Below are positions 1 through 12,219 of a stretch of DNA of 64,000 nucleotides, in pieces. The stretch spans positions 68,887 to 132,886 of the forward strand of contig VZTG01004587.1 in the NCBI GenBank assembly GCA_013397845.1, written 5' to 3'. Position 1 is the stretch's first letter. Each line of letters opens with the position of its first letter. The translations under genes and the position numbers were made by a program. The notes under the pieces were generated by a model, which did not search any database, had not been told where the DNA came from, and saw only the letters and a list, made by a program, of their open reading frames with translations. Source of the DNA: Melanocharis versteri. Its lineage: Eukaryota > Chordata > Aves > Passeriformes > Melanocharitidae.

Positions 1-883
1 CAGGGTAGGGAAACTGGTTCTCTGTTTGACAACACTGTGAAAAGCAGCCTATGATTAAATAAAAATATGGACTGCGAAGGGATAGTGTGGTAAGAAAAGG
101 AAAACAAAGCCCTTGAAATACAAAAATAAAACTCCATGTCAGTCAGCTGTAGGTTTTGAAATATCAACTTGAGTATCCATATTTTAGTATCTATTTACTT
201 TCAAGTCTCACGTCTTCAGAAGTCAGCAGAGAGGTGCCACAATGGCTACAGATTCTTCACTGCATGAATCTGGGATGAGCTGGACTTCAAAGCTTCATTA
301 GAGAGCTTTCCAATGCAGTAGATATATCCTTGCCTGCTGCTGATAGATGCAGCTGCTTATAATAATTTGGTTAACTTGCTTATTAGAAGCCCAGTTAAAA
401 AATGTAAACAAAACCAAGGGACAACTATGGAGGTTACTTTCATCTGACTCCCCTGACCTAGATGCAGTGACACATTCCCTCATTTGGAGGCTCTCCTTCA
501 TTAGCAGCTGCCCTCATGGAGCTACTCTCTCTCTCTCAGGCCACTGGGGAGAGCAAATAATGGCAAGAGAAGTTGCCCTGGACTCAAAACTGAGTGATTA
601 CATTTAATTGAAGCCACGCTCTCTAAAGGCAGATTTGGAAGGTGGGTTGTGTGTGCTGTTTGTCTGTGCCTCTCTTTCCCCGGAGGGCAGCGCAGCACCT
701 CTGGCAGAAGATGCTACAGTGAAAGCAACCAGCTGCAAGGATGTGTCTCCAAGGTGTGTCCCAGGGGACATGGCTGGTTCCTCTGCTGGTGTCCCTGTTT
801 GGCTGTGCTGCTCTGCCCTGTGCTGAGTCCCTGAAAACATCATCTGTGGGGAAAACATCCTCTGCCCAATGCTTTAAAAGGCT

Positions 884-1129
884 GTGTAGTGACAGGACAA
901 GGGGGAATGGCTTTAAAATGAGAGTAGGTTTAGACTGGACGCTAGGAAAAAATTCTTTACTGTGAGGGTGCTGAGGCCCTGGCACAGGTCACCCAGAGGA
1001 ACTGTGGCTGCCCTATCCCTGGGAGTGTTCAAGGCCAGGTTGGATGGGGCTCTGAGCAACCTGGTCTAGTGGAACTGGATGATCTTTAGGGTCCCTTCCA
1101 ACCCAAACCATTCTATGTTTCTATGATTC
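884..1129 (+). repeat. CR1 LINE 3' fragment
   Basis: The stretch runs from a GACAGGACAAGGGG-like block through GAACTGTGGCTGCCC and GTGTTCAAGGCCAGG to CCCTTCCAACCCAAACC and the diagnostic end ATTCTATGTTTCTATGATT. This is the 5'-truncated, 3'-complete form usual for avian CR1. It is antisense to KCNH5 transcription. Confidence 0.93.
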
Positions 1130-4100
1130 CCCTGCTTTCTGGCCACCAGTCTGTTTCACAGCTTGAGCACCCTGCTCTCCTGCAGCCAGCCTGGGCCTGG
1201 CAGCTGCTGTCCAGAGGCAGTGGGGGATGCTCAAAGGGAGGCAGCTGCCAGCAGCCTGGCACAGGCCTGCAGCATTTCCCCGGCCAGTGCAGCACTGGAT
1301 GTGCCACTGGGAAAGGCACTGGGTAACCCTGACAACTTCTGTCCTGCTGCATGTTTACAATGACCAGAACGACAACAACAAAGACCACAGCAGCAATTTT
1401 TGATCCCTCTCCAGAAGCTTGCACTCCACTGAGAACTACCCTCACCTCCCTTTCTCCTCCAGTCCAATCTTGGTTCTTTTGTCCCTCCTCTAGACTCAGT
1501 TCAAACCTTCTCCAGACAGAGGTGATCTCCCTGCACAGAATGTAATTACCGGTGGCTGCTGCTGCTGCTGGGTTCGGCAGAAGAAAAGCCAAAACCTCTC
1601 TAACCTGACACCACCTGTACCTCATACTCCTGAAGTGGGTCCTTGTGAAAGCGAGGAAATGGCTGTGGAGCTTTTTGCCCCAGACACACTTGGCCAGGTG
1701 TCACTCGGATGGGTCGAGCTCAGTGGCAGGGGGGTCTGAGCCTGAGCACTGCTGTGACTCAGAGCAGAACAAACACTTTGGGAAAAGCTGAAAGGGATGG
1801 GTGGCCAAGGTGGCAAATGCCATCAGATACACCATGTAAATCTGCTCTGGCTGTGTGAGGCCAAGGACCCACTAACCACTCACAGCCATGAGCTCCATCC
1901 CCACTCTGTGCCCATGCAGTGGAGACGACACACACCCAAAGCCCTGCTGTCACCTCCTCAGAACATGTTCTCTCAGCTTCTTGCAGGACACAAGCTGACA
2001 GAGCTCTTCAAGGAATTATTTCCTTTTTCTCCTCTTGGGACAGGAAGTGCTACAGCCTGGAATGGTTATGGGCAGCTCCTTTGAAGAAGCAATTCTTCTG
2101 AACACTGAATTAGCACAGAAAGTGCTGAGGGACTCAGAAACCCAGGGGTTAGCTAAGAGTCAAGAATTCAGGACTGATCTACCTCAGTGGAGCCCTGTTT
2201 CCAATGGAGCAAAGGTGGGCTGATGCACAGCCCTGGGCCTACTCTCCCCTTGGCTTTCTCATGTAACCTGTATGTGTTCATAGCTGTTTGTGATTTTCTT
2301 TTCCACGCTGAAATGCATAACCAAGCAGACCCTCATGTCCCAGCTGATCCTGTGGGATAATGGCACTTTGGATGGAGACTGAGGTCTTGGTTCTCATTCT
2401 CCCACTGAACTACTCTGCCTTCAGGAGGAAATAATTTCACCCCACGGAGAACTTTCCTCTCTTCTTTCCCCTCAACCAAGGAAGATGTATCCCTAGAACA
2501 GCAAGGATCTAGTTTTGGTCAGGAGTACTTAAGATCAGTGGAATATGTGCAAGTAAAAGAAAAGAAAGATCTTACACAAACAAAGAACTGAGGAAAACAA
2601 CCAAGATGTGAATTCTAGCACTAACGGAGCAATAGTTATTTTTTCATTACCATTTTTTTCCATATTAGGAGATATGTCACGAGCTTGGATTTAATCCACT
2701 TCCACAGTCATTTAAACTAAACCAGAATAGTTAAAATGTGTTTACATTTACAAATGTTTACATGGAGACTTAATTCTATTAATGTCTAGTAACTTTTACC
2801 AGCTTTTTCTCTTTATAAATAAGAATAGAAAAACACCTCATGCAATCTGACATTTCTCTGCAGGTTGGGAGAGCATTATTTTGAAATCTTAAATTGGATG
2901 AGCTATTTCATTTGTCCCTGACTCTTTTCAGAGAAGTTACACACAGGGCTGCCCAAAGGTATGTCCCTGGAATAGACACAAGCTTCAGAAGAGTTAATCA
3001 GAAGGAACTGAATTAAGTGTGTATAGAGTTTATCTCAAGGAGTAAAGAGCCACACTCCTGTCTCACACCAAGTTCTGAATTCATTAATGTAACAGACATT
3101 AAGTGCAGGACTTAATCTCCTTTATGGATCAGATTGTGAAAGACTGTTCCATGTGACACAAATTTTGTCCCATGGGACCACGTTCCATGTTAGTGTATTT
3201 ATTTTGGGAAGAAGGGGCAACAGAGGTGACATTAATTACTGAGCTGGCAAAGATGAAGCAGAAGTTAACTGATAGCCAGCCATGGGGACCGAAATACTTG
3301 AGTTATTTACGAGGCAGGCACAGAGGAGACAACAGCAATTTGAGATTCTCCATCTGATCTCAACTTCCGCCTCCTTTCCCTTCCTTCCATCCCAAGAGGG
3401 AATGTGGAGTGATGGAGGCACTCATGGCATTAAGGTTGCGATCTCTTCCAAAGAGGGACCTTACCAAAGGTACTGGCAATGGCCATGTCGCTGCTGGAGC
3501 AGCTCCTGTGAGGGGCCAGCTCATACAACCAGCCCCAAAGCCAAGTGCAGATGAAGGCAACAGCAAAGAGGAGTCAGGGAGCCAGCTCAAGGCTGAGACA
3601 CACACTGAATTAATGAATAAAGCTGTGGCCTTTCCAGCTGCTTTGAAATGCATCCCTTTGTCTGCTGTCTTTTTTTTGCACCAGTACTGTGAAAATCATC
3701 CCTCCATGACCTTGCTCCATACAGGAGATCTACACAAAGCTCCCTTAATAAGTGACTCCAAGGCAGGTACGTGAAGGGATTAAAGAACTGGTGAAAGTCT
3801 TGAAGAATTACAGTAAGTTCATAAAAAGTGGCAGGTGTTTGACCAGAGATCATCTTGTCCTGAGCCTGAACATCCCATGCTGTTGTTAGTGGCATTCAAT
3901 GTGTGCCTGCTCCTCTGCACAGAAATCCACAGAAAGGGACAGCCACGTATCCAAAGGGCACACAGTTGTCATGGTGATGGATGCACCGTGTGTGCACTGA
4001 CTGAGAGGGAGAGAGGAAGGGAGAGCCACACAAAGCCATCAAAAAGCAAAGATTTTCACAGTGTGAAGACCCTGTCCTGGGAGAACTGGTTTGACTCAGC

Positions 4101-4383
4101 TCACTGGACATTTCTGCAGCAGAAACACCACACTTCAGTCCCCACAGCTACATCCACTCACAGGTCACTCTCATGAAAGCACAGACCAGGCTGATGCCAG
4201 TGCTGATCACCTCTCAAAAGTTTGTTCCAGGGGGTAACTACCTTGTCTGCATCAATGTCTTGTAGAAGCCCAATCCCCCTTGCATCTGATTGTTCACAAC
4301 CCAATGCATTTCTCCAGATCCCTGTATTTTTCTTCCTATTTAATACAGCAGCATCTTAGAAGGCATAGGAGATCAGTGAGGTA

Positions 4384-4440
4384 AGAATCATAGAATCACA
4401 GAATCATTAAGGTTGCGATCAAGACCATCAAGTCTGAACT
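4384..4440 (-). repeat. CR1 LINE, very short 3' end
   Basis: AATCATAGAATCACAGAATC followed by a diverged block with AAGACCATCAAGTC is the reverse complement of a CR1 3' terminus. Only about 57 bp is recognisable, so it is either a strongly 5'-truncated insertion or an eroded one. Confidence 0.75.
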
Positions 4441-7400
4441 GGGTTAATAAATTTGAAGAAATATAGGGCTCTTTTTAACCTGGACCTCTCTGACAGCATA
4501 GATCCAGAGTTGTACTTGAAAACACTGCAGATGGAGCAAGTGGGATGAGAGGATGAAGTGAGTTGGAGCTCCCCAAGTGATGAAGGCAGGATCTCAGGGA
4601 AATGCACCCTTCCTTGGACCACACTGCAGAGCTGGCAGCTCGTCTGCAGTCGGCTGAGACCCACCCAGCAGCTCCTTCACCAGCTTTCAGATCCCACCAG
4701 AAGGATTTGGACTGGTCCAAATCTCCTCCAGGAATGTCTAATTCCCATACAAAAAGGGAATTAGAGTGTCCTCACAAGGTGTGTTGGTCCTGGCACCCTT
4801 TTATATAGGTTTTTTCGTTGTTTTTTGGTTTTTTTTTCAAATAGGAGAGCTGCCTTGCCTCCTTGGCCTGAAATGACACAAGCTTAGCTGATGCTGGCAA
4901 ATGAATTTTAAAGTTTTGGATGGTATAACCAATATCCAATACTGCAATAACACAGATCTCATTTTCTTCGGAAATAATGCTACAAGGCTGTACAACAGAA
5001 ATTTCCATAAAGACGTCTACAAAAAATACTATTAATTTTCACATCTTGGAGTGCACTGTACAAAAGTAATTTACGTTTTTGTCATGCAAACCAGGACACA
5101 TGCTAATACCAAAAAACTTCCTGTGTCAGATCCAGGATTTAGACACAGGATACCCCAGCGCATACGAGTGTGCCATTTCCTGCTCCTGAAAATACATAAT
5201 ACATAAATACATTTCCTGCTCCATAAAATACACCCGATTTCCAGAGCACAGACACTCGGAACAGGGCTCACCTACAAAGCCTCTGTCTGCATCTGAACTC
5301 AGCCTCCAGGAGCCCTGCACAGCGGAGGGAGGAAGACAAAAGCACTTGGAAGGTGTGAGTCATTTCACCTGCAGCTGGATGTTAAAGCAGGTCAGACAAG
5401 CTGTACCCTGAGATGCCTGTTTGCCTCCCGTATCTGCACAGGGAGCTCCGTGCCTGTCGCCTGTGTGCAGACATCCTCCACGGATGGTGGGGATGGAGGA
5501 TCCAAATCCCTACCTCTGGCAGTGCAAATGTCAGGGTTTGGTGCAGACAGTGTAAAAAGCCTCCTGTAAAGTTTTTCTCTGTGTATGTGTGTGCGCTCTG
5601 CACCCTTCATCTGATGCTGTTTTTATTTTCCCCCACAAGGTGTTGGGGTATTACCAGTTCCTGGATGGGATGAATCCCCCACAGCTTCAGGGACCAGCCA
5701 GTCCTTACAGACAAACATTATTCTTTTAAAAGCTGCAGGGGGAAAACGAGCCACGACTGCCCCAGAGACCCTGCCAGACTGGTGGCTCTCACTGAGAGCT
5801 TGTGCAAAACCAGATGTTTTTGCCAGCGCGGAGCAGCTGGATGAACCACCAGCAGGGAGAGGAAAGCCACGCCTTCCCCCTTGCTGTCACTACACCTCCC
5901 AGGAAAACCTTGCAGCAGGGGAATGGAGCTGCCCTTCCCACAGCGGGTAGGAAACTGGAGACCACCTGAGATGTGTCTGTTCCTGTACATCCACCCTCCT
6001 GCACGGCAAAGCTCATCCCACTCCCACATGCTGCAGGATAGATCCTGCTTGGATCACTCCCACCACTGGCACTAAGCACTGCCAAACCCAGCAAACCCTT
6101 CCCAGGCTATTGCTCTGATGGGCTCGGGGGGTCTAGGATGCTTCATCCCTCAGTCCTTGAGGACTGGTCCCCTCTAGGAGCCTCTAGTTGTCAAAAGAGG
6201 GCATATCTGAGATCCTCTTTCCTGATATTCTTAAAACTAGGCCAGTCAAGCCCAATTTCTAATGTATAACCCTGGTGAAAAGGCTTGCTCCAAAACCAAA
6301 GTGTTTTTAAAATCTAGGCAGGTCCCAGAGAACACGACTCACTATTAATACTTGATGCTAAAATGCTTTTAAATCTTATTTTTCAGATATTATCTTTAAA
6401 AAAAAAACCAAAAAACTTCCATGATATTAAAAAATCTTCCTTTTTTGTTTACGCGAATTAAAATGTGAATATATAAAGTTGAACTATAAAAGACTGGACA
6501 GAAATGGATCAATAGGAAATGACCCCACACAAGCCTTTAGGCTGCTTCCCCTAATTCACTCCTGCAAATCTCCATAAACTCTTAGCTCACTTTATTAATC
6601 TGCACTCCAAGGATGCAGAGTAGATGGTTTGAAACGATGGCTTTATTGTTCCTCTGCTCTGTACACTCCTCAGATGGCTTCGCTTTGATGTGAAATGCAG
6701 CCTCAAAAACAAACTGCTCTTCCAACTCTTTTAATTGCTCTCCAGTAAATTCCCCTTAATCCTCCTGTCCCAGGAACTGTTTTGTGTTAAACCATTGCTC
6801 CATCCGCATGTGCGAAAGGAATCACTGTCCTTGGCTGTGCAGTGAAAATGACTGACTGCTGAGCAATTAGTTAATCTCCAGGATAGGGATGTTTCACTAA
6901 ACAGTCTTTCATGCTGGATTTTGGAGAAAAAGAAGATTTCTGTAGGTTAGTCTTTTGGCTGCTTGAAAGAAACAGTAAATAATAGTCTTTCTGCAAATTT
7001 CCATTGATCCTGACTTCACAGACACGGTAGCATGCTACAGCAAAAGCTTCCTACCAAGCATATTTTAATTTTGCTTTGGAGAAACTGTATTCACATACAT
7101 TCTTCCTAAGCATCTATAGAATTGACCAGTAAAAGATGTGAAGATTTCCAGTCCAAGTAACAAAGTGATGTCGCTTCAAGGAAATGAGAATTATCCTCAT
7201 GATGTGGAAAAAGCCCTTTCAAGGGATATTTAATGGCATTTTATGTGCAAGGAAGAGGTTCATTCTCTTATGATGACTTAATAAAGACCTTTGTTCCCCA
7301 AGTTGCCCATCTAAAGAAAAATCAGGACACGTAATGAGGGAGAGACCCTTCAGAAGAGCACAACAACAGCCAATAACTTATTTCCAAAGCCCAGAAATTC

Positions 7401-7792
7401 CATCACCTCTTTACTGCTTGCCCTGTGGTTTAGAAATTGATTACTGTAGGTCAAATTTTAATCTGGTTCCATTTCACGTTCGCAATCAATTCTCACAGCA
7501 CCTGAGTACTCTTGCAGAGAGACATCTGTGCACACTGGCAGCCAATTAGGCTAATCTGCATTTGTGAAAAAAGCATGAATATTAAGAAGAAAGTGGCTGA
7601 GAGTTTGACCCACCTACTTCATACTTGGTATGGATCTGAGGTCATCCTGATTTCATTTAAAACACGTCTGGATGGAAGAAGAAGCGGGCAGAGATCCAAG
7701 TCTCATTTGTCACATCCCTGGAACATCGTGGCCAAACACACAGAGCACCAGGCTGGGATTCACAGGGATGGATTATCCTGCTGGCCTGACCT

Positions 7793-7895
7793 TCAGCCAA
7801 GTGGGAAGTCCTGCACAAATCACTCTGCCTCTTCATGTCTCCATCTCCCTCAGTGTAAGAGAGGATAATAACACTGCCCTCATTTCCCCAATTAA
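7793..7895 (-). repeat. MIR/L2-like ancient repeat relic
   Basis: CACAAATCACTCTGCCTC, then CTCCATCTCCCTCAGTGTAA, then GAGGATAATAACACTGCCC follow the order of the well-known MIR/L2 3' block (CAAGTCACTTNNCCTCTCTG, CTCAGTTTCCTCATCTGTAA, GGGATAATAATAGTACC). This places the element on the minus strand. It is diverged, and MIR cannot be separated from L2 by eye. Confidence 0.6.
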
Positions 7896-9996
7896 CTGGA
7901 AATCCCTCTATCACTGCTAACTATTTACAACCAGGAGACTGAAATCCATGGCTGACAGCAGAGAGAGGTCACTGTGCTGGCCTGTTGCCAAAACTGAGGC
8001 AGTTCATTAAAAAAAACAGTCATTGACAAAATGCACGTAGGTGTTCTCAGGGTTTCAGCTCAAGATCAAGGGCCCAAGGCACTGCTGCACTAAGACGTTT
8101 AGGGCAGTGCACGATGGATGTACATGAAGTCCTGTCCTCACCCCCTGAGACATCAATCCCCTGATTGATTAAAGGTACTAACACCTACTGACACCTGCTT
8201 TGCAAGGAAGGATCAGTCAGATCACTCAGCTACACTGATGGACACCGATTCTTTAAACGGTGTCATTACATGTGCAGCGAAGTGTGGGCTGAGCGAAGGA
8301 GCCAGATTTCCAAAAGAAATGCCAAAGCCTTTTCCTCCCTTGGCACAATTACACAGATTTACACCAACTACAAGGGCGTTATCTGAGAGCAGCTCAGTCT
8401 CCTGAATCAGGAGCTCTTCTGTTCTTTCAGCCACCCAGGCCTGAGCACCTCCTACCCAGAGATGCCTCCATCTTTTCATATCCCAGGGGAAAACAACTCA
8501 TGGATTTCCCGTGGCTGCAGCTTCAGCTGTTGTCTCTGATGCCTGCTGGGCTCTGTTGGTCTGCTTGGAAAGGGATGCTGAAGAAGGGCACTGTGCACCT
8601 TTGGAAGTGGGGAGCTTTGCTACCGCTTTTAAATGAGACTCTGGAATTGGAATTGATTGCTTATTTTTGCTGCTTTTCCCCTCACTGTTTTCTGTTTTCT
8701 CTGCTGTAACCAAACAGCAGATGCTTTAGCATGTTGCAGAGCAGCCAAATTCAGAATGATTTCTCCAGTACTATCCCAGCCAGCAAAATGCACCTTCCAC
8801 ATACAAAATTATTTCAATCGATAAACCAGAAAGGCTACTTTGTTTATGAATTCATGGTAGTTTTCAACCAGGGTCTGTTGTTGCTTGGCCTTGTTTAGGG
8901 TCAGTCCACTGCAGAGTGAGGTACTGATCTGTCTGGCCTCAGGAGGGAGTGAATTGTGACCATGGTCCAAACACATGCAGCCCCTCTTGGGCTCCTGTCA
9001 CAACCGGGAGCACAGAAGCCCAGCTTTAGCCTCCTAATTCCTTTTCAGGACCCTAAATCCTACACTGAACTCAATAAAAAGGCTAAATCGGACTGGAGAG
9101 CTGAAATAACACATTGAATCAGAGTCTAATTTGTTTTCTTTGTATAACACAGAGTTGGTTAAACATGGGGAAATTGGGCAGAGAACAATTTGGGTATATA
9201 ACTGCTGCAGTGTAACTATTACTGAGCAGTGTCTCGTGGGGATTCCTGTTCCCTCTCCCTGGTTAGGTTTATCCACTTTGGGATTTAAACTCACACCTTC
9301 CTTCACTCCCTAACAACTCTCCAGTGTAAACAAGTCTAACCTGGACTGGTCATTTGGTGGGTGAGCAAACTGCTTTCAGATGTGCTCTTGATGGACAGTA
9401 TCACATATTCACCTCTCCTTCCCCTTTCTCTTTTCTTCCTTACAGATGCAATTATTAGGGAGCAAAGGGCAAGGGAGACATTTCTCCTATTTCTTTGTCT
9501 GGCATTAAGGCAGACAGAAGAGCAGATTTCTCTTGCTGGGATTTCTTTTTTCCGTTTTGCAGATGTTTCTTTCTCTGTATAGCATGGAAATCCTGCAAGA
9601 AGGGAAGCTGAGGTACTTACAGAGGGGGAAAAAGGAGCCCTGCAGATGGCTAAAAATCCAAGCCCATTAGACCGAAGATCTTTCAGTGCATGTACAGGAG
9701 AATCCCAGCAAAGACAGCCTCCACCCACCCCAACCAGACCATCTCATGACTTTCAGAGAACCTCACTGATGTAAAGAGATGGTGACACATGGCACCACAT
9801 GGTGCACTACGACCACATTGTCACCACCAATCCTGCCAGCACATCACCATCAGGTATCCCAGGGCTCCAGAGCTGAAGGGAGCTTCCCACTGCCTCCCAG
9901 CCCAGCTGAGGGGTGCTGTGCTCACTGCCAGACAGTGCCCCCTTCCACGGGACAGTTCCCAACTCCATCAGGCAGGCTGGGTCCTTGCAAACTTAT

Positions 9997-10340
9997 ATCG
10001 ATTGGCCGCTGGATCAATATCTGCTATTGGCAGTGGCCTAATGAAATGTCAGTCAGCAGCACTGCTAATTGATCCACACTCATCTGTGCTGCAGATGAGC
10101 TACTGTCTCTGCATTTTACCAGAGATGATTAAAAGAAGAAAACAGCCTCCAGTTCTCCCAGGATCTCCTCAGGGGGATACGCTCCTGGGCAGGGAGAGGG
10201 AAACACAGTTCAAAGCCTCCAGATGACAGCAGGGTGGTTTGAGCCTGGGGCAGACTGCAGAAACGGGGAAAAAGTGCCAAAAGACTTTACAAGCTGCTCT
10301 TCAGCCTGATTTAACTTGGAGCAGAAAATCAATCATCGAT
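9997..10340. promoter_or_regulatory. Candidate intronic enhancer (CUT-homeodomain-like motif cluster)
   Basis: ATCGATT (9997-10003), ATCAAT (10013-10018), ATTGAT (10068-10073), ATCAAT (10328-10333) and ATCGAT (10335-10340) resemble ONECUT/CUX recognition cores. Two of them form a 9-bp perfect inverted repeat (10010-10018 and 10068-10076). ATCGAT contains CpG and is uncommon in avian intron DNA. Function is inferred; no conservation data were available. Confidence 0.25.
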
Positions 10341-10431
10341 AATAATATGCAGCACTAATCCACCACTCCCCTTTCCCTCCATTGGAGGAAGTTGGATTTA
10401 CGTAGCTGCCACTTGTGCCAGAGGCCAACAC

Positions 10432-10532
10432 CAGGGCACAGAGAGGTCATGCATCACTTGCCCAGGGTCACTGAGCTGTTCAGTGGAGGAGCTGGGGGGA
10501 TGGAAGCAAGGTTTCCAGCCTAGAGCCCCCAC
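10432..10532 (+). repeat. MIR (CORE-SINE) relic
   Basis: GGCACAGAGAGGTCATGCAT, CACTTGCCCAGGGTCACTGA, GCTGTTCAGTGGAGGAGCTG and then CAAGGTTTCCAGCCTAGAGC match the MIR order GCACAGAGAGGTTAAGTAAC, TTGCCCAAGGTCACACAGCT, AGTGGCAGAGC, GAACCCAGG. Such relics predate the bird-mammal split. It lies just beside AT-rich DNA and about 90 bp from the motif cluster noted at 9997-10340. Confidence 0.72.
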
Positions 10533-11904
10533 AGTAGGAAAATCCATACTGCAGAAAGATAAACATATAAATATATTTATTAGAAGCAAAATAAAATTAT
10601 TAATATAATAACAACCTTTCTTTTCACCACTGTCCTGTCTGGCGTGTAGAGTTCTGGATTTGAAATAATTGAAAGGGCTCAACTTTAATTGCAGTTAATT
10701 GCTGAAATTAAATCCAGACCAGGACAGCTTACTGCTGCTCAGGTTTGTGTTGGGAGACGGGTGAGGAGGGAGGCAGAACTATTTCTGTTTATTTGGTGAT
10801 GATTTTCAGAAGGTTGTGCTTTTATTTCAGTGAAAAATACCAAAATCTTCATGTTTGGCTCCCGGCCAGCCCTGCTTGTGCAGACCCAGAGTTTCTGCAC
10901 ATCCCCAGCACAAAGCCACACAGAACACAGGCACAGAGGATTTGCAGAATTCGTGTTTTCTTCTCTGTGGCTTTGCCTCTTACTGCTTTTTGCCTGAAGA
11001 CTAAATGGTCTCACTAAATGCCTAAGAGAGTCTCTCCATTTACAAAGTAATACATCAGCAAAAGAATTGCAAATTGTTCCCCAAATGTACTACTCTCTCC
11101 TGTCTGCTTAAAGTGGAAATTTAAATTAATTGGAATCATTATGGCTTTCTTTTTTAACTTAAATATTACTGTACCAGACTATAAAGTGCCTGAAATTTAA
11201 TCTGAAGTCTTCGGACCTGAAAAAGCATTTTGCAACTGAAAGATTTTTGATTTTTTTCCAGCTATATCCACTGGTCCAACAAAAAATAACCCCTGTTGCT
11301 ATCAGCCTTGCTTCTGACATTGAGAACATTCTACCTGGCTTTCAGAAACCTCGGTTTTATATGGAATGTGCCACCAGCTACTCTGTTCACTTCATCACTT
11401 TCAAGGTTTTGTTAATTTATTGAAAAGCTTTTACAGCAGGAGCTTCAATTAAAACAATGCACTTCCATTGCCATGCGATGTAGAACACCATCAGTTTTGT
11501 TTGGAAGTGGTAAGTCAGAAATGAAGAAATAATTTTAAAAACCCAAATGGAAGGGACAACGGGCAGCCTCTGCACCTAGAAGAGCCAAGACATCACCTTG
11601 TATTACAAAGCAGGGAGGTAAAACATGCTGCTCAGCCACTGTCAGATATCCCCCACCTGAGTCAGGGCTAATAACAGAGATCAGTTGAGTGGGGAGAATC
11701 ACTGACTCCAGACTCAAGCTGGCTCAAAGACATTCCAGTATTCCTGACTGGAGCAGATTTGGACTGGTGGATGGGCAGTCATTTGTTTCTTTCTCCAGAT
11801 GCCAGTCAAGGACCGGATCTTTTGGGGCTGGAAGTGAGGGCATGCCTATGTCCCACCACATGGAAGGGCACCAGGACTCCTTTTGTCCCACAGCAGTGTC
11901 CCCC

Positions 11905-12219
11905 TGCAGAAAGGCAGGACCCAAGAGGATGGAGCAAGACTCCTCTCAGTGGTGCCAAGCAGAAGAAAACAGGCAGAAACTGATGCACTGGAGTTCCACC
12001 TGAACATGAGGGAAAACTTCCTTCCTGTGCAGTGACTGAGCACTGGAACAGGTTACCCAGAGAGGGTGTGGGGTCTCCTCACTGGAGATATTCCAGAACC
12101 ATCTGGACACAATCCTGTGCCCTGTGTTTTGGGACGGTCCTGCTTGAGCAGGGAGGTGAGACCAGATGATCCACTGAGGTCCCTTCCAACCTGACCCATC
12201 CTGGGATTCTGTGATTCCC
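11905..12219 (+). repeat. CR1 LINE 3' fragment
   Basis: GTTCCACCTGAACATGAGGG, CACTGGAACAGGTTACCCAG, GGAGATATTCCAGAACCATC, CAGATGATCCACTGAGGTCC and the end GGATTCTGTGATTC are CR1 3' landmarks in order. It belongs to a subfamily different from the 884 copy, to judge by the GGAGATATTCCAG block. The left boundary is uncertain by about 30 bp. Confidence 0.9.

Noticed and set aside
3430..4425. Shared ATTAAGGTTGCGATC near 3430 and 4407
   Set aside because: Only about 15 bp match, with unrelated flanks; probably coincidence.
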